A model generated the notes under the pieces. It saw only the letters and a program-made list of their open reading frames with translations. It ran no database searches and had not been told where the DNA came from. Positions 58,191-64,000 of a stretch of 64,000 bases of DNA are shown here, one piece after another. Position 1 is the stretch's first letter, and every line of letters starts with the position of its first letter. The translations under genes and the position numbers were made by a program. The DNA comes from Paenibacillus sp. 1001270B_150601_E10 (GTDB lineage: Bacteria > Bacillota > Bacilli > Paenibacillales > Paenibacillaceae): NCBI RefSeq assembly GCF_015558675.1, contig NZ_JADMOL010000002.1:223975-287974 (forward strand), given 5' to 3'.

Positions 58191-60197
58191 ATGACGATGG
58201 ATTCGTTCGAATCAGACAAGGAGACAACGTTCGTGATGATAGATCGGAATAGATCACCAGAAGCAACAGCACGCAGAAGAGTATTGCGACAGCTGATTGA
58301 GGCCCTTATGTTTGAAGGCGCACTGATTCCCAGCATTGTGTATAGAGAAACAGCCTCTGATGGGCGCACCTATAGTAAACCGAGCACTGAACCAATCAAA
58401 GAAGAAATCAAAGAAACAATTGAAGAAACAATTATAAAAACAAGCGGTGGAATATCCTCTTCTTTCCCGTCGAAAAAGCTGCTGCTAGAGCTGAACGGAA
58501 TCAATGACAGAGGAGAACCTGTAGCCTACAGATGCAGGGCCAGAACAAGGTTCACATTTGGCTGGATTCAATTGTTAGCGGAACCGGTCCTGCGGATAGA
58601 ACATGGAGCCTCGAAGGAAGCAGAAGATCTATCTCTATTCATCAAAGAAGTGCTGGGCCATTCGCAAGTTTCTCATTCTATTCTGCCATCATTCTACGAG
58701 GAGATCGAAGCGACTTTCCGCAACGAACGTCATCGACTGACAGAGGGCCGTCCGTGGAGAGCGCTGCTGGAGATGCAGCTTGCTGAGATTGAAGCCCAGG
58801 CTGCAGATGGACATCCGTATCATCCCTGCTTTCGCTCTCGCATCGGCTTTGAGCTGGAGGATCAGCGGGCTTACGCTCCCGAATACGGCCCAACCTTCAC
58901 CATAATGTGGGTGGCGGCTCCTCAAGATGAAGTTCACATCCGGGTACGGGACGGTCAGACGTGGGAAGAATTTATCCAAGAAGAGCTTTCAGAGGAGGAG
59001 CTTGCGCAATTTCATGAGCAGTTGGTCTGCGAGGGGGTAGATCCAGCAAAGTATCGGTATTTGCCTGTACATCCTTGGCAATGGCAGCGCTATCTCTCAC
59101 AGACATGGAAGGAAGCTATACACCTTGGAACATGGATCCCCCTTGGACGAGGTCAAGACCGTTATCGTCCGCAGCAGTCGATTCGTACGCTCACCAATAG
59201 GAGCGGAAGCTGGAAGGCCGACCTTAAGCTGTCGCTTCATATTGTAAATACCTCTTCCCTGCGTGATCTTACGCTCCACTCTGTCGCATCTGCACCGGAT
59301 GTATCGAGCTGGCTTCAGCAAATCGTAGCTTCGGATAAATATTTTTCCACCCAGACAAAGGTTGTCCTGCTTCAGGAATACGCGGGAATCTCCTATTTGC
59401 CCGCCGAAGGAGCTGCCAGCGCAATCTGGCGAGAACCTGTGCAAAAATATTTGGCGGAAGGTGAGGATGCCTTCCCCTTTCACGCGATGCTGGCTGTACG
59501 CCCGCAGGGTGAACCTGAAATTGCACCTTGGCTGAAAACGTTCGGCGTGGAGCGGTGGTTCCGCGAGCTTATTCGCAAGAGTGTTGTGCCTGTTGTGCAC
59601 CTGCTCGTTGCTCACGGCATCGTGCTGGAGTCGCATGCTCAGAACATGATTCTTATTCATCAGGAAGGCTGGCCCGTAGGGGTGGCCTTGCGTGATTTTC
59701 ACGAAGGGGTTGAATACTATCCCCCATTTCTGAAGTCCCCGGAGCTGGTGCCGAACTTTGCGGAGCTCTATCCAACTTATAAAGATGGCAAGCCAGGGGA
59801 TTATTTCGAAATGGAGAGTGTGGAGAGCTTGCAGGAGATGATGATCGATGCGCTGTGGTTCATGAACATCGGCTATCTGATTATGCATATTGCCGAATAT
59901 GTCTCCGAATCCTCCCATACTTCGGCAGCAGTGGAGGAGCAGCGATTGTGGCAGCAGGTCGTCCAAGAGCTGTCGGACTATCGAGAGCAGCATCCAGAGC
60001 TGGAGGATCGTTTTGTTCGCTTGAACCTGCAAGCTTCTTATTCCTGCATTGAACCTCTCGCACAGAAAAGAATGTATGGTCAGGTGGTCACCGCCCCGCG
60101 ACAAGCGCCGAATCCTTTGTTTTGGGCAAGCCGCAAGGAAAGAGAATGGGAGCATTTAAAGGAGGATGAAGCGTGTTTACCGTTAATCATCAATTGA
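58191..60197 (+). CDS. asbB: Petrobactin biosynthesis NIS synthetase AsbB
   Basis: A 668-residue NIS synthetase. AsbB condenses the second spermidine/dihydroxybenzoyl arm with the citrate intermediate. Family motifs: HPYHPCFRSRIGF, YLPVHPWQWQRYLSQTWKEA, LHIVNTSSLRDLTLH and VAHGIVLESHAQNMILI. It is longer than B. anthracis AsbB (about 610). The excess is a Glu/Lys/Thr-rich insertion at about residues 63-90 (58380-58470), made of a 12-bp near-repeat. The insertion lies before the recognisable core. The ribosome site is weak. It overlaps asbC by 25 bp. Confidence 0.88.
   Translation: MTMDSFESDKETTFVMIDRNRSPEATARRRVLRQLIEALMFEGALIPSIVYRETASDGRTYSKPSTEPIKEEIKETIEETIIKTSGGISSSFPSKKLLLELNGINDRGEPVAYRCRARTRFTFGWIQLLAEPVLRIEHGASKEAEDLSLFIKEVLGHSQVSHSILPSFYEEIEATFRNERHRLTEGRPWRALLEMQLAEIEAQAADGHPYHPCFRSRIGFELEDQRAYAPEYGPTFTIMWVAAPQDEVHIRVRDGQTWEEFIQEELSEEELAQFHEQLVCEGVDPAKYRYLPVHPWQWQRYLSQTWKEAIHLGTWIPLGRGQDRYRPQQSIRTLTNRSGSWKADLKLSLHIVNTSSLRDLTLHSVASAPDVSSWLQQIVASDKYFSTQTKVVLLQEYAGISYLPAEGAASAIWREPVQKYLAEGEDAFPFHAMLAVRPQGEPEIAPWLKTFGVERWFRELIRKSVVPVVHLLVAHGIVLESHAQNMILIHQEGWPVGVALRDFHEGVEYYPPFLKSPELVPNFAELYPTYKDGKPGDYFEMESVESLQEMMIDALWFMNIGYLIMHIAEYVSESSHTSAAVEEQRLWQQVVQELSDYREQHPELEDRFVRLNLQASYSCIEPLAQKRMYGQVVTAPRQAPNPLFWASRKEREWEHLKEDEACLPLIIN
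58398..58445 (+). repeat. 12-bp imperfect tandem repeats in asbB
   Basis: Units AAAGAAGAAATC, AAAGAAACAATT, GAAGAAACAATT and ATAAAAACAAGC encode KEEI, KETI, EETI and IKTS. They form a charged insertion in AsbB. Confidence 0.7.
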
Positions 60198-61432
60198 TTT
60201 CTAAAGCAGAATACAATGCGCTGATCGAAGCATACCACTTGCTCGAGCCCTTCCAAACGAGCAAGCATATCTGCTATGCCATTTGTGCCACAGATGCGGC
60301 GATGGTCATTACGATGGTTCAGCTCATTCGGGAGCATGGACACTCCGTTCTACTGCTGTACGGTGAGACTCCACTTGATACAGCTAGGGAGCTGTCTGCA
60401 GAAGCGGGCTGCAGGTGGCTGTTCTACGGCTCCGTGCGCGAAATTCATCCGATTCAATCCACAGAGAAGCTTCGCGGTGCTCTCCCAAGCTTGTATCAAT
60501 TCAGCTCTGGGACAACAGGCGGCCCTAAGCTGATCGGCCGAACCTGGACTGAAATTGAGAAAGAGATTGCCGCCTATAATGAGGTCCTTTATCAACATGG
60601 CTTAGGGGATTGCGAGCCGGTCATTTTGACCTCGATTACCCATTCCTTTGGCTTGATCACAGGCGTGTTGTCTGCGCTGCAGCGCGGCGTGGAGCCTTTT
60701 ATATGTCAGAGCAGCAATTCGAAGTACATGCTTCAATGCATGCTGAGCCGACCGAAGCATCTTGTCTATGCCGTTCCCACCCTGCTTCAACTGCTGCTGC
60801 CTTGGCTCACGCATGGCATTGCGGCAGGACACCGCCTCCATGCTGTGATTTCCTCTGGGGCTCCGCTCCCATTGAATGTGTACCAACTATTGGATGAACA
60901 GACAGAGCGGCTGATTCAACAATATGGCTGCACGGAGACCGGCTGCGTAAGTCTTGCTGTTGGCATGAAAGGCTTTGATGATCTTGGGTTTGCGCTCTCT
61001 CATATCAAAGTAGAAGCTTCGTCCTACCCAAGCGAATTGATGCTGACAACCTGCAGTGGGAGGGAGATTCGTTCTGGCGACCTTGGCACCGAAGCACCGG
61101 ACGGCAGATTGAGATTTATCGGTCGATTGGACGATCTGATTAATGTGTCGGGTCTAAAGGTGCACCCGCTTGAAGTGGAGCATGTCATTGCTCGAATGGA
61201 AGGCGTGCAGGAGGTCGTTGTTTACCGTGGGCAGCATCTTGTCACAGGCGACAGCGTAAAGGCGATGGTTGTAGGCGACCACACCGTAACGGAGGACAGC
61301 ATCCGGGCTTGGTGCCAGAAGAGTCTGCCGACTTATAAGGTGCCTTCCGAGGTGGAACTTGTGCAAGAGATTCCCCGCTTGCCATCTGGAAAGATCAGCC
61401 GCAGGCTGTTGATACAAGGAGGATTAGGATGA
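60173..61432 (+). CDS. asbC: 3,4-dihydroxybenzoate-AMP ligase AsbC
   Basis: A 419-residue ANL-family adenylating enzyme. AsbC activates 3,4-dihydroxybenzoate and loads it on AsbD. Seen: YQFSSGTTGGPKLIGRTW (phosphate loop), IQQYGCTETGCVSL, RFIGRLDDLINVSGLKVHPL and the catalytic-lysine end IPRLPSGKISRRLL. The start is GTG 60173, with GGAGG seven bases upstream inside asbB. It overlaps asbD by four bases (ATGA). Confidence 0.92.
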   Translation: MFTVNHQLISKAEYNALIEAYHLLEPFQTSKHICYAICATDAAMVITMVQLIREHGHSVLLLYGETPLDTARELSAEAGCRWLFYGSVREIHPIQSTEKLRGALPSLYQFSSGTTGGPKLIGRTWTEIEKEIAAYNEVLYQHGLGDCEPVILTSITHSFGLITGVLSALQRGVEPFICQSSNSKYMLQCMLSRPKHLVYAVPTLLQLLLPWLTHGIAAGHRLHAVISSGAPLPLNVYQLLDEQTERLIQQYGCTETGCVSLAVGMKGFDDLGFALSHIKVEASSYPSELMLTTCSGREIRSGDLGTEAPDGRLRFIGRLDDLINVSGLKVHPLEVEHVIARMEGVQEVVVYRGQHLVTGDSVKAMVVGDHTVTEDSIRAWCQKSLPTYKVPSEVELVQEIPRLPSGKISRRLLIQGGLG

Positions 61433-61704
61433 GAAGAGAAGAGCTGAAGGATAAGCTGCTCATGCTTCTATTGGATAAATTCAATTTAAGCGTAGAGCAT
61501 GCAGAGGAAGGCTTGCGATTGAACGAGGATTTGCGAATTGATTCCGTTATGATTATACAGCTCATTGTGTATATCGAATTGGAAATTGGCCTAGAGGTGC
61601 CAGATCATACGATTGACCCGCGAGCCTTTGCCACGCTTGGCTCCGTGCTTGACTTTATGATGGAATTGACACCATTGCCTGCCGGGATCGAGAACAGGGG
61701 GTAA
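61429..61704 (+). CDS. asbD: Aryl carrier protein AsbD
   Basis: A 91-residue acyl/aryl carrier protein. The phosphopantetheine attachment serine is in LRIDSVMIIQLIVYIE, in helix 2 position, and helices 3-4 are FATLGSVLDFMMEL. It carries the 3,4-dihydroxybenzoyl group between AsbC and AsbE. The start ATG overlaps the asbC stop. Confidence 0.9.
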   Translation: MRREELKDKLLMLLLDKFNLSVEHAEEGLRLNEDLRIDSVMIIQLIVYIELEIGLEVPDHTIDPRAFATLGSVLDFMMELTPLPAGIENRG

Positions 61705-61710
61705 TGGGTG

Positions 61711-62712
61711 ATGATAAAAGGCGAGGAAATCAGCATTAAGGTTCACTGCATCATCAGCTGCTTGTGTGAAGCGATTCGGGAGCAAACATCCATTGACTAT
61801 CGTCCCTTCTATTTTGGCTTGTGGGACGCGCCATTCGATGTAACAGAAGAAGGGGAGTTTACGTATTACCAGCACGATCTCAACCATGATCACTATTTCA
61901 AACATTACGAAGCCCTGTTCGGCGCCAAGGTTCACGAATGGTACGACCATTCTGTAGGAAGCGATACGAATTTCGCTTACCTTCAGCAGCTGGTAAAGGA
62001 AGCCCATTCGGAACGATACGTCGTTGCTCAAATCGATATGTCCTTGATGCCTGAACGGGAAAATAAGTTTAATCAAAAGCCGTTCCCGCACTTTCTGATT
62101 CTAAGGAAGACCTCGAATCCAGATGAATGGGATATGATCGATGCTGACTTTAGATGGAGAGGGACGATGCCTGTTGAGAGAATTCGGGAAGCCTTCATCG
62201 GCAATGCGTTTGGCGGAGGCTTCTACGTGGAGGCTTATGAGCTTCTTGAAGCAGCGCCTGAAGCGGTGGACAAGTACTTTGATGCTGTATTCCAACATGA
62301 AAACACGCTGACCATTCAGCTCAAAGCGGTGGTCAAAGATATGGGATATGGGCACCACGGAAGATCGATCGAGCAGCTAGCTAGATCGGTGCGCCAGCTT
62401 CCAGTACTCGCCATCCGCAAATACAGCTATGAGCATGCGCTCATGTACTTTTTGGACGAGACGGATGAAGATCAAGGCTCCTTTGAATCTTACTGCGACA
62501 TGATTGAGGAACTCGTTAAAGGCTACCATCAGGTACAATACTTGGCGATCAAGATGGGAATGACGAAGAACGGCAAGCAGCTTGCACTGGTCCTTGAGAA
62601 GCTTGAAGAGATGGATGAGACCGAGACGAGGATCAAGCAGGAGGTCTATCGGCTCTATCAGATTTGGCATCGACAGAAGTTAAAACATTCGCAGCATACC
62701 ATTTGCTCTTGA
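61711..62712 (+). CDS. asbE: Petrobactin synthase AsbE
   Basis: A 333-residue AsbE-type protein. AsbE transfers the 3,4-dihydroxybenzoyl group from AsbD to a spermidine arm. It is not like NRPS condensation domains. Recognised by position and by ILRKTSNPDEWDMIDADFRW, GNAFGGGFYVEAYELLE and the His/Tyr-rich YQHDLNHDHYFKHYEALFG. GTG 61708 is an alternative start three bases earlier. The ribosome site is a G-rich stretch, GGGGGTAATG. Confidence 0.87.
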   Translation: MIKGEEISIKVHCIISCLCEAIREQTSIDYRPFYFGLWDAPFDVTEEGEFTYYQHDLNHDHYFKHYEALFGAKVHEWYDHSVGSDTNFAYLQQLVKEAHSERYVVAQIDMSLMPERENKFNQKPFPHFLILRKTSNPDEWDMIDADFRWRGTMPVERIREAFIGNAFGGGFYVEAYELLEAAPEAVDKYFDAVFQHENTLTIQLKAVVKDMGYGHHGRSIEQLARSVRQLPVLAIRKYSYEHALMYFLDETDEDQGSFESYCDMIEELVKGYHQVQYLAIKMGMTKNGKQLALVLEKLEEMDETETRIKQEVYRLYQIWHRQKLKHSQHTICS

Positions 62713-62726
62713 GAGGAGCCTGCCCG

Positions 62727-63596
62727 ATGAAATTTGCCATATGTACTATTTCCTTTCGCCATCAGCTGATCTCCTTCACAGAGTTGATGCGATTTGCTAA
62801 GGAGCATGCCTATCAAGGCATAGAGCTGTGGGGTGTTCATGCCGATCAGCTTTATGAGCAGTATTTGTCCGGCAGCTCAAAAGATCCATCGCTGCACAGA
62901 AGCCTCGCGCAGGAGGGGCTTGAGATCTCCATGCTGAGCGATTATCTGGACATCTCATCGCATGAAGCCTTTCCAGCAGCTCTTCGCAGATGTGATCATT
63001 TGATTCAAATTGCACAGTGGCTTGAGGTGGATCGCATTCGAACCTTTGCCGGGAGAAAGGGAAGTCTGGCTCTGACACCGATGGAGCGAGCAAGCTGTGT
63101 GCGCAGGCTCCAGCAGCTGTGTGAGCGATGCCGGCGAAGCGGGATCAAGGTTGTGCTTGAGATTCATCCCGGAACGCTAACCGATTCTCTCGAGTCAACG
63201 ACGGCGCTGCTTGCAGAGACCGGCTATGACAATGTAAGGCTGAACTTTGATGTCCTTCATGCATGGGAATATGGACGGGACGTGCGGGATACGCTTCAGC
63301 GACTGAAGCCGTGGGTGGATTATTTCCATTTGAAAAATGTAGCTTTACCGCACCAAGTCCATATTTTCGAGCCATCCAATATTTATTCAGCTTCAGGAAC
63401 CCGTGAGGGCATGGTGCTGCTTCGAGAGGGTGTCGTCGATTATTCAACGATTCTCGATTACGCCAAGCAGCTGGACTGCTATGCATCCGTTGAATGGTTC
63501 GGTCCTTCACCGCTCAGCGTCTTGCGTGAAGAAAGCTGCTGGCTCCAGTCATTTGCTGGCAAGGGAGTTCCTCAAGCCCAAGTGGTTCAAGTATAA
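62727..63596 (+). CDS. asbF: 3-dehydroshikimate dehydratase AsbF
   Basis: A 289-residue xylose-isomerase-like TIM barrel. AsbF converts 3-dehydroshikimate to 3,4-dihydroxybenzoate, the distinctive precursor of petrobactin. Metal-ligand candidates lie in LEIHPGTLTDSLESTTALLA (Glu, His), RLNFDVLHAWEYG (Asp), WVDYFHLKNV (His) and ASVEWFG (Glu). The start is ATG 62727, with GAGGAG eight bases upstream. It is last of asbABCDEF. No terminator separates it from the next gene. Confidence 0.92.
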   Translation: MKFAICTISFRHQLISFTELMRFAKEHAYQGIELWGVHADQLYEQYLSGSSKDPSLHRSLAQEGLEISMLSDYLDISSHEAFPAALRRCDHLIQIAQWLEVDRIRTFAGRKGSLALTPMERASCVRRLQQLCERCRRSGIKVVLEIHPGTLTDSLESTTALLAETGYDNVRLNFDVLHAWEYGRDVRDTLQRLKPWVDYFHLKNVALPHQVHIFEPSNIYSASGTREGMVLLREGVVDYSTILDYAKQLDCYASVEWFGPSPLSVLREESCWLQSFAGKGVPQAQVVQV

Positions 63597-63610
63597 GGAC
63601 AAAGCCGCTC

Positions 63611-63639
63611 TTGATTTGGTATACCCCCATAGGTATAAT
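63611..63639 (+). promoter_or_regulatory. Sigma-A promoter of the rhodanese-like gene
   Basis: TTGATT (63611-63616), a 17-bp spacer and TATAAT (63634-63639). The spacer and -10 are covered by a CsoR/CstR-type operator. Confidence 0.8.
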
Positions 63640-63663
63640 AAGTGTAAACATACCCCTAAGGGG
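63620..63663 (+). promoter_or_regulatory. Two CsoR/CstR-type operator sequences
   Basis: TATACC-CCCATA-GGTATA (63620-63637) lies over the spacer and -10. CCCC-TAA-GGGG (63653-63663), preceded by ATA, lies near the transcription start. Both match the ATACCCC-N-GGGG type of CsoR family sites. Persulfide-sensing CstR is the likely member because the gene encodes a rhodanese. Confidence 0.7.
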
Positions 63664-63686
63664 AACATCAAAAAAGGATGATGGAG

Positions 63687-64000
63687 ATGACAGGACTTCT
63701 TGTTATGCTAGCCGTTGTCTTGATCAGTGGAGTGGCATTGTACCGCAATCACAAGGTAAATCAAGAGATTCAGCTTGCTGACCCCGATCAAGTATGCCGC
63801 CAGCTTGCTGAGGAGCACATTCAGATTCTGGATGTGCGGGATCCCTCTGACTATTTGGAGGATCATCTGCCGAACGCCGTGAACATATATATAGGAAGAT
63901 TGCCCTATGTGAGCAAGAAGGAGCTTCGCCCTGAGGATGACATCCTTATTGTGTCTTCTTCCAAGAAGCATGTGAAGCGCGCGACCAAGATCTTGCATCA
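63687..64000 (+). CDS. Rhodanese-like membrane protein, cut by window end
   Basis: A gene running off the right edge, 104 codons visible. It starts MTGLLVMLAVVLISGVALYR, one membrane span, and continues with a rhodanese fold: IQILDVRDPSDYLEDHLPNA, VNIYIGRLPY and DDILIVSSSKKHVKRATKI. In sulfurtransferases the position after the strand ending IVS carries the catalytic Cys; here it is Ser, so it may be inactive. The start is ATG 63687, with AAAAAGGA eight bases upstream; in-frame ATG 63681 is closer to it. The promoter carries CsoR/CstR-type sites. Confidence 0.78.
   Translation, partial: MTGLLVMLAVVLISGVALYRNHKVNQEIQLADPDQVCRQLAEEHIQILDVRDPSDYLEDHLPNAVNIYIGRLPYVSKKELRPEDDILIVSSSKKHVKRATKILH

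Noticed and set aside
59097-60155. 352-codon minus-strand frame inside asbB
   Set aside because: Antisense shadow of a conserved NIS synthetase; no ribosome site and no family features.

Overview
The window reads as chromosome of a low-to-mid GC Gram-positive endospore-former of the Paenibacillaceae type. The grounds are strong AAGGAGG ribosome sites with mixed ATG/GTG/TTG starts, Bacillales-type Zur, Fur and cre operators, an M-box riboswitch, YdbS/YdbT-like PH-domain proteins, a ROK kinase relic and sugar ABC transporters without their own ATPase. No rRNA, tRNA, CRISPR array or intact insertion sequence was seen. This placement is inferred from gene content; no species is claimed.

Layout. 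1-4200: the 3' part of an aminoglycoside-phosphotransferase-like gene, a GNAT acetyltransferase and the ydbT/ydbS pair. 4300-7900: an unusual cluster in which an AraC regulator carries a TIM-barrel sensor homologous to an enzyme two genes downstream (PEP-hydrolase-like), with a Tm-1-like ATP-binding protein between them. 8100-13700: a MetE-C-like methyltransferase, small enzymes, a Zur-controlled COG0523 GTPase (ZagA), a DJ-1/PfpI protein and an XRE regulator. 14400-17200: a two-gene orphan module of a CpaF-like ATPase and a pseudokinase fused to a CpaE/ParA-like domain. 17300-23000: an MFS/LysR divergent pair, a DEAD-box helicase with nine 14-residue tail repeats, and an ECF sigma/anti-sigma pair.

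23300-29860: a cell-envelope block on the minus strand. RodA- and FtsW-type proteins and an LCP ligase form one unit. Upstream of it lie a lipoprotein, a histidine kinase and a response regulator whose leader is an M-box Mg2+ riboswitch with its own promoter and terminator. Riboswitch control of a two-component system instead of a Mg2+ transporter is the most surprising regulatory arrangement found here.

30000-46400: cupin, a barnase-like lipoprotein with a barstar-like inhibitor, a TetR-SMR efflux operon with a 30-bp perfect palindromic operator, a DinG-family helicase, a BcrA/BcrB-type ABC transporter whose ATPase is frameshifted, a Gfo/Idh/MocA oxidoreductase, a thioredoxin-like protein, D-mannonate/glucuronate catabolism (uxuA, an SDR oxidoreductase, GntR) and a frameshifted ROK-family gene. 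46500-56000: an orphan coiled-coil gene, a LysR-linked second-type adenylosuccinate synthetase, AraC plus an ABC exporter, an alcohol dehydrogenase gene relic, and a three-gene CUT1 sugar uptake system behind a cre site.

56260-63600: a complete asbABCDEF operon for petrobactin, a 3,4-catecholate siderophore, behind a perfect Fur box. AsbF makes 3,4-dihydroxybenzoate, AsbC/AsbD activate and carry it, AsbE couples it to the polyamine, and AsbA/AsbB join the citrate core. The window ends in a rhodanese-like membrane protein gene, cut by the window edge, whose promoter carries two CsoR/CstR-type operator sequences.
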